Under the pieces are notes generated by a model, which was not told the DNA's origin, searched no databases, and was given only the letters and a program-made list of their open reading frames with translations. This document shows positions 44,650 to 53,387 of a DNA stretch of 64,000 nucleotides, piece by piece (position 1 is the stretch's first letter; the number at the start of each line of letters is the position of its first letter). A program made the position numbers and the translations under genes. This DNA comes from Clostridiales bacterium Firm_13 (GTDB lineage: Bacteria > Bacillota > Clostridia > Saccharofermentanales > Saccharofermentanaceae): assembly GCA_001603035.1 (NCBI GenBank), contig LVAS01000059.1:240474-304473 (forward strand). Reading direction: 5' to 3'.

Positions 44650-45830
44650 CAGGTATCCTCGTTCTTTTCTTCGGGAATGACGGCTTCCATCGCCGCAATG
44701 GCAACTTCAAGCATCTTATCGTCGGGTTCCTTTGTCGTGTACCGCTGCATCCAGAGACCCGGGGCTGATACAGCCCGACATACAGGATTTGTATCGTGAC
44801 GCCCCGTGAAACGGATAATCTCATAGGCGATTCCGGCTACCACAGGCACAAGCGCAATTCGAATGAGAGCGTTGATCCACCAGATGTTGACGCCGATAAA
44901 AACTCCCGCGACAGAGAACACAAGGATGGATACGATTACGACAATAAAGAGGAATGCGGTTCCGCAACGCGGATGGAATCGGCTGTATTTGCGAATATTT
45001 TCGACGGTGAGCGGTTCTCCCGCTTCATAACAGGCAATGGTCTTATGCTCGGCTCCGTGATACATCCACACGCGGGCAATATCCTTCAATCGAGATGTCA
45101 GCATCAAATAACCGATGAAGATCGCGATACGGATGGCGCCCTCGACGAGATTAAGGCCGAGATTCACGCCGATCGAGTCCGTCTGATTATCCGGAATATA
45201 GTGCCAGATAAAGTCAATAATCAAGCGGGGCAGAAGGATAAAGAGTGCCACGCTGAAAAGAATCCCGAGAATGGCCGAGAAAACAACCAGTACATTCATA
45301 TGGTTGTCGAGAAAATCATCGAGTCGACTCTTCTTTTCTTCCTTACGCGGAGGTTCCGCCGCCTCTCGGGCTTCCTTCGCGAGCTTCTCTAATTGCACTT
45401 TCTCACGTTCTTCCGGAGAAAGCGAGGCGAGTTCTTCGTCCGAGTTCGCATCGGTGATCGCGTCCTTGTCGGCGCCCGCTTCGGGAATAATCGATTCGGG
45501 AAGCGATTTGTCTGTCTCCTCCTCGGAGAACTCCGCAGAGCGCATCAACGCGCCTGTTCCCTTCACCAACTGGCGAAAAAGTCGGATTCCGCCTCGAATA
45601 AAAGGAACCTTGTCAAAAAAGACGCTGCGTTGATCGTGTGCCACTTCTTCGACCAGAATACTGCCGTCCGCCTTGCGAACCGCCATCGCGGTCCTTCGCG
45701 GCCCGACCATCATCAGACCTTCAATGAGCGCTTGTCCTCCGATCGTCGTCTTCTTGTCTTTGTTGCCGGCAGGCTTTCCCGGTATGTGCTCTATCTTCTC
45801 CCCCGTAAGGGATTCTTGTTCTTCCGTCAT
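44646..45830 (-). CDS. DUF1385 family membrane protein (YqhQ-like)
   Basis: A 394-residue membrane protein of the DUF1385 family, whose function is unknown. The N-terminal GGQALIEGLMMVGPRRTAMAVR segment and the central YHGAEHKTIACYE motif are diagnostic. About four membrane segments lie between residues ~182 and 350. An acidic insertion (about residues 105-170) rich in Glu, Asp and Ser is not part of the core. It precedes prmC with an ATGA overlap and follows rpmE, matching the order in many Clostridia. Confidence 0.9.
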   Translation of the reverse strand: MTEEQESLTGEKIEHIPGKPAGNKDKKTTIGGQALIEGLMMVGPRRTAMAVRKADGSILVEEVAHDQRSVFFDKVPFIRGGIRLFRQLVKGTGALMRSAEFSEEETDKSLPESIIPEAGADKDAITDANSDEELASLSPEEREKVQLEKLAKEAREAAEPPRKEEKKSRLDDFLDNHMNVLVVFSAILGILFSVALFILLPRLIIDFIWHYIPDNQTDSIGVNLGLNLVEGAIRIAIFIGYLMLTSRLKDIARVWMYHGAEHKTIACYEAGEPLTVENIRKYSRFHPRCGTAFLFIVVIVSILVFSVAGVFIGVNIWWINALIRIALVPVVAGIAYEIIRFTGRHDTNPVCRAVSAPGLWMQRYTTKEPDDKMLEVAIAAMEAVIPEEKNEDTW

Positions 45831-45880
45831 ATTGTACCTTCCTTTTTGGCAGTCTTCCTCATTCTAGCAGATTTCAAAGG

Positions 45881-45916
45881 AAAATGAAAAAGAGAGATGC
45901 GAGGCACCTCTCTTTT
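45881..45916 (-). terminator. Intrinsic terminator of rpmE
   Basis: AAAAGAGAG (45888-45896) pairs with CTCTCTTTT (45908-45916), giving a stem followed by T residues on the minus strand. Confidence 0.75.
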
Positions 45917-45942
45917 GTGTTCTGATTCCGAGCGAAAACGGA

Positions 45943-46143
45943 TCAACGAGTCTCCATTCTCTTTCTGAATTTGTCAACGCGTCCGCCTGTGTCGATAAGC
46001 TTCTGCTTGCCGGTATAAAACGGATGGCACTTGGAACAGATGTCAACATGAAGACTGGCCTTGGTGGACGTTGTCTCAAACGTCTCTCCGCAGGCGCACT
46101 TCACGACGACTTTGTTCGTCTTGGGATGTATTCCCTCTTTCAT
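45943..46143 (-). CDS. rpmE: 50S ribosomal protein L31 (zinc form)
   Basis: A 66-residue L31 of the zinc-binding C+ type. Cysteines are in KCACGETF near residues 16-18 and [10 protein letters not shown] near residues 36-39. The ATG at 46143 has a GAGAGGTG site. It lies between rho and DUF1385 as in many Firmicutes. Confidence 0.96.
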   Translation of the reverse strand: MKEGIHPKTNKVVVKCACGETFETTSTKASLHVDICSKCHPFYTGKQKLIDTGGRVDKFRKRMETR

Positions 46144-46261
46144 GATATCACCTCTCATCAAAGATCCGGCGCGTGTCTCGCGCAGTTCATTGCGACACGT
46201 ATGCCGAACCGGATATATGCGCGTTGTTTATGCTACTACACGGAAGAAACCGTGTCAATCC

Positions 46262-48391
46262 TTATTTGCCGCTTACACCCGTTCCGTTGTTGCCGCCGGG
46301 CCTTGTTCCGCGCATCGCTTCAAAGACCGCCTTATCATTAAACGAAACATTGACGGATTGCACGAACTGACTGTTATGGGCCGTCTTCAGCAAGAGACTG
46401 ATAATCATCTCTGTAACGGCAGCGGTATCAAGCTGACCGAATGCTTTGCGAATGGTCCAAACGGCGTCGAGTTCGATACTTGTGAGAAGGAGTTCCTCTC
46501 GTCTCGTACCAGAACGGTTGATATCGATTGCGGGGAAGATTCTCTTCTCGGAAAGCTTTCTGTCAAGATATACTTCCATATTACCGGTACCTTTGAACTC
46601 TTCGAAAATGACTTCATCCATACGGGAACCCGTCTCGATCAGAGACGTCGCAATAATCGTAAGACTGCCGCCGTTCTCAATATTTCTCGCCGCTCCGAAA
46701 AAGCGCTTGGGGCCGTAAAGTGCGCCCGGATCAAGACCGCCGGAAAGCGTGCGTCCGGTCGGATTAATCGTGAGGTTATAGGCTCTGGAGAGACGCGTAA
46801 TCGAATCGAGAAGAATGACCACATCCTGTCCGAGTTCGACGAGTCTCATCGCGCGTTCCAGAACAAGTTCTGTTATTCGGACATGATTTTCCGGGGTTTT
46901 ATCGAAAGTCGAGTAGACAACTTCCCCGTTGATCGAACGCTGCATGTCCGTCACCTCTTCGGGACGTTCGTCGATAAGGAGGACGATCAATTTGGAATCC
47001 GGGTTATTGACCGAGATGGAATTGGCGATCTTCTGAAGAAGGATCGTTTTACCCGCTTTGGGAGGTGAGACAATCATGCCGCGCTGGCCTTTGCCGATCG
47101 GTGCGACAAGATCGATAATGCGCGTGGATAATTCTGTCTTCGACGTCTCAAGAACATATCTCTCATCGGGATAAATCGGTGTCAGACGATCGAAATTGGG
47201 GCGGCGAATCATCTTCTCGGGGGGAAGACCGTTGACTTCTTTAATGTATTGTAAAGCCTGATAACGGTCGGAATCACGCTTTGGTCTGCAAGGTCCTACG
47301 ACATAATCACCGGGACGAAGGCCGAAGCGGCGAATATATTGCACGGGGACGTATACGTCGTTTTGGCCCTGAAGATAGTTCTCGCGGCGTAGGAAACCGT
47401 ATCCTTCAGACATAATTTCTAAAACGCCGTAATAGAGTTCGGGGGGAGCTTCCTTCGCACGAAGAATTCTGTGGTGAGCATTCTCACCCTCTTGCGCATC
47501 GCCGGCGGCGGTCGTCTCAGCCGGAGTCTCCGTGACTGCCTCTGCGGAAATCTCCGTAGGCGCCGCAAGTTCGTCCGGCTCAGTCGGAAGCTCGTCCTTC
47601 GGCTTAATGATCACGGAATGGCGACGTTTCTGTCTCGGTTGCCCTTCGGCAGAACGGGACGCGGGCGTCGCAGCGTCCGTTGCGGCAGGAATCTTTGTTT
47701 CTGAATCGGGGACAATAACAGCTTCGCTTCCCGATTCGGGCGCGGATTCCGTATCCGGCTTCTTATCTTGTACGTCGGAACTCGGATTGAGAACAGGAAG
47801 CGTCTCGGTCTCTGACTCGCGAAGCGTGACGGAGGCAGACGGGCTTTCCGGCGAAGATTCGGAGGATGTCAAATTATCGGCTGCAGTCTCGCGAGACGCC
47901 TTTCTTCCGCTTCGGGAAGACTTCTTCCCCGTCGGCTTCGGCGTTTGATCCTCGGCGGCCTCGGCGGCCTCGACAGGGATTGCGACCTCGGCGGCCTCGA
48001 CAGGGATTGCGGCTTCGGCGAGCACGACGGATTCGATCGGCGCATGTTCTGTCGTCACGACAGCAGCCGGAACCGATTGTTCTTCCTTAGCGAGCGCGGG
48101 TCTCCGCCGGGACGCGACTGTGCGGCGAGGAGCCGCGGCAGGTTCGACGGGCGGCGTCACGTTCTCATTGTTTTCTACAAGCGCGGGCTCCGGCTCGGCT
48201 GACTCGACCGGATTCGTTTGCTCCGGCACATGCGTGATCTCCCCGGCACTCTTTTCCTGCTCGAGTAAAATCTCGATCAGTTCGGGCTTTGTCAGTCGGT
48301 TCGCTTTTTCTTCCGTTAGGATTCCGAAAAGAGAAGCAATGGCGACAAGATCCTTCTTCTTCTTTCGGGCAAATTGATCGGCAGAATCCAT
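46262..48391 (-). CDS. rho: Transcription termination factor Rho with a long N-terminal insert
   Basis: Rho is the RNA helicase that ends untranslated transcripts. The 709 residues far exceed the usual ~420. The Rho N-terminal helical domain (residues ~5-48, [20 protein letters not shown]) is followed by about 275 residues of low-complexity sequence rich in Glu, Ala, Pro, Ser and Thr, including an imperfect repeat around AAEVAIPVE. The RNA-binding cold-shock domain starts near residue 326 ([15 protein letters not shown]). The ATPase has Walker A PPKAGKT near residue 446. The ATG follows a GAGGTG site. Such inserts occur in other Gram-positive Rho proteins and often bind RNA. Confidence 0.95.
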   Translation of the reverse strand: MDSADQFARKKKKDLVAIASLFGILTEEKANRLTKPELIEILLEQEKSAGEITHVPEQTNPVESAEPEPALVENNENVTPPVEPAAAPRRTVASRRRPALAKEEQSVPAAVVTTEHAPIESVVLAEAAIPVEAAEVAIPVEAAEAAEDQTPKPTGKKSSRSGRKASRETAADNLTSSESSPESPSASVTLRESETETLPVLNPSSDVQDKKPDTESAPESGSEAVIVPDSETKIPAATDAATPASRSAEGQPRQKRRHSVIIKPKDELPTEPDELAAPTEISAEAVTETPAETTAAGDAQEGENAHHRILRAKEAPPELYYGVLEIMSEGYGFLRRENYLQGQNDVYVPVQYIRRFGLRPGDYVVGPCRPKRDSDRYQALQYIKEVNGLPPEKMIRRPNFDRLTPIYPDERYVLETSKTELSTRIIDLVAPIGKGQRGMIVSPPKAGKTILLQKIANSISVNNPDSKLIVLLIDERPEEVTDMQRSINGEVVYSTFDKTPENHVRITELVLERAMRLVELGQDVVILLDSITRLSRAYNLTINPTGRTLSGGLDPGALYGPKRFFGAARNIENGGSLTIIATSLIETGSRMDEVIFEEFKGTGNMEVYLDRKLSEKRIFPAIDINRSGTRREELLLTSIELDAVWTIRKAFGQLDTAAVTEMIISLLLKTAHNSQFVQSVNVSFNDKAVFEAMRGTRPGGNNGTGVSGK

Positions 48392-48660
48392 GCGTACACC
48401 TCAGTATTAAATTTTGCATAACACACAACATAGAAGGGATTTCGCGTAAAAACGCAGAAAATGAAACTGCCGCCGAGTCGGCGGATCACCCAGTCATCGT
48501 TACGGCGGCAATTGAACCGCAAACTGATAATAAGAACGTTCAATAAATGGGACGGATGTCCGAAGAACCGGACAAAAAACAGTAGCCTTTCCGAGTGAGC
48601 AATCAAGCTCCTAAGTCGTGGCTATTATAGAACTGCAGGCAGGAAACGTCAATATTCTAC
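48392..48660 (-). promoter_or_regulatory. Leader and promoter region of rho
   Basis: This 269-nt gap holds a possible promoter (TTGATT and TACTGT spaced by 16 nt, 48579-48606), a hairpin with arms TGTCCG and CGGACA (48557-48574), and the perfect palindrome CCGCCGA-G-TCGGCGG (48470-48484). The long leader would suit autoregulation by Rho, which is known in other bacteria. No gene is seen. Confidence 0.4.
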
Positions 48661-48663
48661 AAG

Positions 48664-48697
48664 CAAAAAAAGAAAACCCGGAGGATGCCCTCCGGGT
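48664..48697 (-). terminator. Intrinsic terminator of mreB
   Basis: ACCCGGAGG and CCTCCGGGT form a perfect 9-bp stem, followed on the minus strand by TTTTCTTTTTTT. Confidence 0.92.
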
Positions 48698-48725
48698 AAA
48701 TCTCCTATATCAATCGAGTCGACGA

Positions 48726-49736
48726 TCAGGCGTCGCCCAAAGCGGCAAACTTGTCCATCATGTTCAGCGCCTTGCCCGTGCCGATTGCGACGCAACTTAC
48801 GGCGTCGTCCGCGACAAAAACATCGATACCGATCTTCGTCGCCAGCATACGGTCAAGGCCGTAAAGCAAGGCGCCGCCGCCCGTCATTACAATGCCGCGC
48901 TGGCTGATATCCGCCATCAATTCGGGAGGAGTTCTCTCCAGAACAGAGTGGACCGCTTCAAATATCTGGCCGACAGGCTCTTCCAAAGCCTCGAGCATCT
49001 CTGTCGAGGATACGGTAACCGTCGCGGGAAGTCCGGTAATAAGATTACGGCCGCGGACGTCCATCGTCGCCTCTTCTTCGCGAGGATAGGCGCAGCCGAT
49101 CTGTATCTTGAGTTCTTCCGCAGTGCGGTCTCCGATCAGGACGTTATGCTTACGGCGGACATGCTTAACAATCGCTTCGTCAAACTTGTCACCGGCAACC
49201 TTCAGTGAATAATCGACAACGGGTTCGCAAAGGGAGATAACGGAGATATCTGTCGTGCCGCCTCCGATATCGACGATCATCGAACCGCAGGCCTTGGTGA
49301 TGTCAATACCCGCTCCGATCGCCGCGGCAATCGGTTCACGGATTAGGAAAACGTCCTTGGCACCCGCATGGCGGCAAGCGTCTTCAACCGCCTTCTGTTC
49401 GACGGGCGTAATGACGGAGGGAACGCACACGACAATGGTCGGCTTAAAGTATGTCGCGCGAAGGCCGTGGCAAACTCTTCCGATGAAGGCCTTGAGCATG
49501 ACTTCCGTGACTTTGAAATCCGAGATAACACCGTCCCGAAGCGGACGAATCGCTTCGACGACGCCGGGAGTACGCCCGAGCATCAAACTTGCGCTCTCGC
49601 CTACCGCGAGCACCTTGCCGGTCTTTGTATTCACCGCGACGACCGAAGGTTCCTTCAGTACGACGCCTCGACCGCGCACATAAATCAAAACACTGCAGGT
49701 ACCAAGATCGATACCGATGTCCATGCCTAAACCCAT
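48726..49736 (-). CDS. mreB: Rod shape-determining protein of the MreB/Mbl family
   Basis: A bacterial actin that guides side-wall synthesis, which points to a rod or elongated cell. The 336 residues show the phosphate-1 motif GIDLGTCSVLIY near residue 6, phosphate-2 (MIVDIGGGTTDI near residue 155) and the adenosine motif MTGGGALL near residue 283. The ATG at 49736 has an AAGGAGAT site. mreC and mreD are not adjacent, so it could equally be an Mbl or MreBH paralogue. Confidence 0.92.
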   Translation of the reverse strand: MGLGMDIGIDLGTCSVLIYVRGRGVVLKEPSVVAVNTKTGKVLAVGESASLMLGRTPGVVEAIRPLRDGVISDFKVTEVMLKAFIGRVCHGLRATYFKPTIVVCVPSVITPVEQKAVEDACRHAGAKDVFLIREPIAAAIGAGIDITKACGSMIVDIGGGTTDISVISLCEPVVDYSLKVAGDKFDEAIVKHVRRKHNVLIGDRTAEELKIQIGCAYPREEEATMDVRGRNLITGLPATVTVSSTEMLEALEEPVGQIFEAVHSVLERTPPELMADISQRGIVMTGGGALLYGLDRMLATKIGIDVFVADDAVSCVAIGTGKALNMMDKFAALGDA

Positions 49737-49805
49737 TGTTATCTCCTTATTATGTATATGCGGACACCTTCGCCGCACGTCAAAATCTCAAATCAGCAAA
49801 ACTAA

Positions 49806-49814
49806 TGATACAAT
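49806..49814 (+). promoter_or_regulatory. Extended -10 promoter of the TraX-like gene
   Basis: TGATACAAT, with the TG extension, lies about 64 nt upstream of the GTG start. Confidence 0.5.
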
Positions 49815-49877
49815 AAAAAAACGGGGGATTCAATTGCGCGAAAAGAAAACAGAAGATGAATCCGAGGGTTTACGCGC

Positions 49878-50723
49878 GTGAAAAGGGCACTTGCCGTTAT
49901 TTTTTTATTGATTTACCATGTCGGTTTCTATCTTACCGATCGATTGCCTGCCAATTTGTCGGTCATATTCCGTATTGCCGGAAGTCTTTCCCTCCCGCTC
50001 TTTCTGTCGCTGTTGGCAGACGGGTTTTTTCGGACACGAAATACGGTATCTTATTTGCTCCGTCTCTTTATTACGGCGGTAATTTCGCAGGCGTTGATCT
50101 TCTTTCTGTCGCCTTACTGTTTTCTCGTGCGAGGTGTCCTTCCTCTGAACAGTCTTTTTACATTGGTATACGGACTGTTGCTCATGCTGGGAGCGGAATT
50201 CATCATTCAATCCGTTCCGCGGGATCGTATCGGATCGCTGAGACTCCTCGCGGCGGACGTCCACAATCAGTCCGACCGATTTGATGTAAGAATCGGATGC
50301 GGACACACGTCCCTTTTGCCGCCGCAAGGGCTGTCTCCCCTTCATATTCCTTGTTCCGCGGCATTGCCGATCGGTCTGATTCTTACGGCAGGTGCCGTAA
50401 CGCTTACCGTATTGATCCCGACGGAAACGGGCTTATTCGGTCTTCTTAACGCGGTGTTTTTCTATGCGGCACACCGATTGAACCTGCGCCGTCTTCGCCT
50501 TCCGATTCTTCTCTCCATATACTTGCTTCTCTGCGCCGCTTATACCGTACCTGTCATGTTAATGACTGGCGAAATCCCTCCGGATTGGGTCGCGTTCGCG
50601 GTCGTTCCGATTTGCCTTCTGCCCGAACACACGCATCCGCCGAAAAAAGTCATCCGTTATGCTCTTTATGCATGGTACCCGTTGCAAATTCTGTTGTTGC
50701 TTTTGATTCGAAAGGGTTTCTGA
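49878..50723 (+). CDS. TraX-like integral membrane protein
   Basis: A 281-residue protein with eight or so membrane segments resembling the TraX family, named after an F-plasmid pilin acetylase but common on chromosomes with unknown roles. The N-terminal LAVIFLLIYHVGFYL and the C-terminal RYALYAWYPLQILLLLLI are the family-like parts. The start is GTG with a weak CGAGGG site. It is alone on the plus strand and its stop codon abuts the stop of the ABC permease on the other strand (TGATCA). No conjugation gene is near. Confidence 0.7.
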   Translation: MKRALAVIFLLIYHVGFYLTDRLPANLSVIFRIAGSLSLPLFLSLLADGFFRTRNTVSYLLRLFITAVISQALIFFLSPYCFLVRGVLPLNSLFTLVYGLLLMLGAEFIIQSVPRDRIGSLRLLAADVHNQSDRFDVRIGCGHTSLLPPQGLSPLHIPCSAALPIGLILTAGAVTLTVLIPTETGLFGLLNAVFFYAAHRLNLRRLRLPILLSIYLLLCAAYTVPVMLMTGEIPPDWVAFAVVPICLLPEHTHPPKKVIRYALYAWYPLQILLLLLIRKGF

Positions 50724-51515
50724 TCAGACGCGCATATCCCTTCGGTTGTAATTCCTATAAGCAAAAAGAAGAAGAACTGCCGAAATTCCTGCGGCGATTG
50801 CCGGATATCCCCACCAGTAACCCTCGATCAGGATGTCTTTGGGGTCATAATATTGAAAAAAGGTGAAGAAGCGAAGCGGCGCTGTTTCAGGAATCATATC
50901 GACCAGAAGGCCGATTGTAAACATGGAAAGCATGATGCCGCTTCCGATATTCGACGCGAGACGAGGTCGATTGAGAATCCCGGCAAAAAAGAAGCCGATA
51001 CAAAGAAAGGGAATCTGTAAGCCAAGCCCTGCCGCGATCAGGCGGAGTAGCGGAGTTCCGAATGACGCGGTACGATCGTACGCGTTCAGAACGACCGCGG
51101 AGATCCCCCATGTTACGGCAAGAAGGATCAAAATCTGCGACGCGGCGGCAAGGAGTTTGGCGGTAAGAACGGCGGACCTTTTCACCGGTTTTACAAGGAG
51201 GAACTCTGTCGTCTTGTCCCGCTCTTCCTTTGAGAGGATGGAGGCGCCGAGAAGAACCGCGTGCGTGGCAAGAAGAAATGCGATATACGGATAGACAACC
51301 GCATAGAAATCAATCGCGCGAGATAAATCAAAGACGCCTACGCCAAGAAGATTCTGAAGGGATTGCGGCATATCTTTCAGGAGGTCGGTATAAATGCCGG
51401 AATCTGCGGCAACCGAGTACTTGCCCATTCCGGCGGCGACAAGAAAGATCATTCCGAAAGACCAGATCACAAGCGCTTTCACAGAGGAACGCATTTCACG
51501 AATATAAATATTCAT
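50724..51515 (-). CDS. ABC-2 type transporter permease
   Basis: A 263-residue membrane protein with about six segments, of the ABC-2 export type. The stretch LSKEERDKTTEFLLVKPVKRSAVLTAKLL is shared with the neighbouring permease and is typical of this group. It is the last of three genes (ATPase, permease, permease) and lies 20 nt after the second permease. The substrate is unknown. Systems of this build export lipids, antibiotics or peptides. Confidence 0.88.
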   Translation of the reverse strand: MNIYIREMRSSVKALVIWSFGMIFLVAAGMGKYSVAADSGIYTDLLKDMPQSLQNLLGVGVFDLSRAIDFYAVVYPYIAFLLATHAVLLGASILSKEERDKTTEFLLVKPVKRSAVLTAKLLAAASQILILLAVTWGISAVVLNAYDRTASFGTPLLRLIAAGLGLQIPFLCIGFFFAGILNRPRLASNIGSGIMLSMFTIGLLVDMIPETAPLRFFTFFQYYDPKDILIEGYWWGYPAIAAGISAVLLLFAYRNYNRRDMRV

Positions 51516-51535
51516 ACAGGAAGATCCTTTCGGCC

Positions 51536-52333
51536 TTAAACGGCATGAATGTCTTTCCGCAGAAAGATCGGAAATGTAAGGCCAATCAAGGCGAAAATCA
51601 GAAGAAGGCTCAAGAAAAAAAACGGAAGCTCGAATGACAGGTCCTGTACGATTCTGTCGGCGCGGAAGTACTGAAAAGGGGTCAGATATCGAAGCTTATC
51701 GTCGGCGCCGTTCACCGCAAAGGCAGATAACCCATAGAATAAAAGAGTAACGCCGAATGAAAGAGGAAGCGTCGAGCGGAGTTTCTTGATCAAAGAGGAG
51801 AGAAAGAGTCCCAGGGAGAAAAAGAGGGTTAATGTAAGAAAAAACGCGGCGCAAAGCAAGGCGAAGGCTTGGAAATCAGGTCCGGAATCAGAGAGAAGAC
51901 AAAGCTCCGCATAAATCCCCGCAAAATAAACGACAGTAAAAGCAAGGATGCACGCGCATCCGGCAAATATCTTCATCGCGAGAATCCGCGTGCGCGATAC
52001 AGGTTTGGTCAGAAGAAAGTCCGCCGTCTTATCGCGTGTTTCTCTCGAAAGGATACCGGCTCCGAGATTCATTCCAAACAGAGCGGCAAAGAGAACGCCC
52101 GTCGTAAAAATGAAAGTATAGTATCCGAGCGGGGTCGAAAGAATCGATGTGACAATCCCCATCGCCTCTTTGACCTGAGCCGGGAACCGGTCCAGAAGAG
52201 TCAGATATGTATTGAGGTCCTTATTGACGAGAGGATACATGGCCAGCATAAGTACGCTGATCAGAAGAACGGAAAATGTCCACCCCGCCGTCTCTTTTTT
52301 GTGAAGGTTCCATTCATGGAGGAAAATATTCAT
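51536..52333 (-). CDS. ABC-2 type transporter permease
   Basis: A 265-residue membrane protein with about six segments, homologous to the next permease. The common LSRETRDKTADFLLTKPVSRTRILAMKI stretch is near residue 93. The pair probably forms a heterodimeric channel with the ATPase encoded just upstream (5-nt gap). Confidence 0.88.
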   Translation of the reverse strand: MNIFLHEWNLHKKETAGWTFSVLLISVLMLAMYPLVNKDLNTYLTLLDRFPAQVKEAMGIVTSILSTPLGYYTFIFTTGVLFAALFGMNLGAGILSRETRDKTADFLLTKPVSRTRILAMKIFAGCACILAFTVVYFAGIYAELCLLSDSGPDFQAFALLCAAFFLTLTLFFSLGLFLSSLIKKLRSTLPLSFGVTLLFYGLSAFAVNGADDKLRYLTPFQYFRADRIVQDLSFELPFFFLSLLLIFALIGLTFPIFLRKDIHAV

Positions 52334-52338
52334 CCCGA

Positions 52339-53226
52339 TTAATCCTCCCTCGTATAATAGTGAAGAAAGACTTCCTCAAGGTCTGGTTCCGTTACGGTCA
52401 GGTTCGAAAGGGAAAGCCCGTCCAGTGCGTGGGTTAGCGACGCAATCTCGCCGCGGTACATAAAGTGATACTCGCCGTTTTCGAAAGTAAAATCACCGAC
52501 GTTTCGCTCTCCGAAAAGAATCGGCTCGACGCGGTCGTCCGTCTCAAGCGTGACACGCTTGAAATTCGAGCGCTTCCAGTCTTTCATGTCTTCGATTTTG
52601 AGAATTCTTCCTTCTTTGATGATCGCGACCCGCCCGCAAATCTTCTGTACCTCGCTCAAAATATGCGAAGACATAAGAACCGTCGCGCCGCGCGCATTCT
52701 CCTCACGAATTAACGCAAAGAACGTCTGCTGCATGAGAGGGTCGAGGCCGGATGTCGGTTCGTCAAGAATAATGAGATCCGGATCGTGAAGGAGACCTTG
52801 AACGATCCCCACTTTCTTCTTGTTGCCGAACGACAGATCATCGATCTTTTTGGAGAGATCAAGATCGAGTCGATCCGCAAGCTTCTTCATCTTCGCGGAA
52901 CAGTCTTTCTTGTAGAAGCTTGCAGAATAGGAAAGCAAGTCCCAAACCCGCATTCCGTCGTAATAGAACACCTCGCTCGGCAAATAACCCACTCTTCGGG
53001 CGATCTCCGGCGCTTTCGCGATGCAATCCAATCCGAAGACGGTCGCGCTGCCGGATGTCGGGCGAATGAGCGCCAGAAGGGTCCGTATTGTCGTTGATTT
53101 GCCGGCTCCGTTCGGCCCGATAAATCCAAAGATTTCTCCTTCGAGAACTTGAAAAGATACATCTTCAATTCCGCGCGATTTCCCGTAATTCTTGGTCAGA
53201 TTGCGAATGTCGACAGCATATGCCAT
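52339..53226 (-). CDS. ABC transporter ATP-binding protein
   Basis: A 295-residue ABC ATPase with Walker A GPNGAGKSTT near residue 38 and Walker B LIILDEPTSGLDP near residue 153. The signature motif reads LSFGNKKK rather than LSGGQ. A C-terminal domain of about 75 residues follows. It resembles the export ATPases seen in bacitracin-type systems. It is the first gene of the three-gene operon and has a promoter overlapped by an inverted repeat. Confidence 0.92.
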   Translation of the reverse strand: MAYAVDIRNLTKNYGKSRGIEDVSFQVLEGEIFGFIGPNGAGKSTTIRTLLALIRPTSGSATVFGLDCIAKAPEIARRVGYLPSEVFYYDGMRVWDLLSYSASFYKKDCSAKMKKLADRLDLDLSKKIDDLSFGNKKKVGIVQGLLHDPDLIILDEPTSGLDPLMQQTFFALIREENARGATVLMSSHILSEVQKICGRVAIIKEGRILKIEDMKDWKRSNFKRVTLETDDRVEPILFGERNVGDFTFENGEYHFMYRGEIASLTHALDGLSLSNLTVTEPDLEEVFLHYYTRED

Positions 53227-53254
53227 ATCGTGTCATCCTCCCCATTCGCCCTTT

Positions 53255-53286
53255 ACTATATACAGGGCTTACCATGTGAATATAGT
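53255..53286. promoter_or_regulatory. Inverted repeat upstream of the ABC operon, candidate operator
   Basis: ACTATAT (53255-53261) and ATATAGT (53280-53286) are perfect inverted copies 18 nt apart. The right arm overlaps the -10 box. No regulator gene lies next to the operon. Confidence 0.45.
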
Positions 53287-53306
53287 AGCACTGTAAATCT
53301 TGTAAA
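53279..53306 (-). promoter_or_regulatory. Promoter of the ABC exporter operon
   Basis: TTTACA and TATATT are spaced by 16 nt, about 55 nt upstream of the ATPase start. Confidence 0.55.
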
Positions 53307-53343
53307 TCCACGGAGAAATATGACTCGGAGGGGGGGGCGACCG

Positions 53344-53371
53344 AAAACCCGATTTGTGGGCACAAATCGGG
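53344..53371 (-). terminator. Intrinsic terminator of the coiled-coil membrane protein gene
   Basis: CCCGATTTGTG (53348-53358) pairs perfectly with CACAAATCGGG (53361-53371) around 2 nt. On the minus strand it is followed by TTTT. Confidence 0.75.
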
Positions 53372-53387
53372 CGAAGGGGGCGACGCA

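Noticed and set aside
49878-50723. TraX-like gene as a sign of a conjugative element
   Set aside because: TraX-family genes are frequent on chromosomes. No relaxase, coupling protein or T4SS gene is nearby.
50724-53226. ABC genes as a named bacitracin-resistance system
   Set aside because: The architecture is similar, but no adjacent BceRS-type regulator or diagnostic permease domain is present, so a substrate cannot be claimed.
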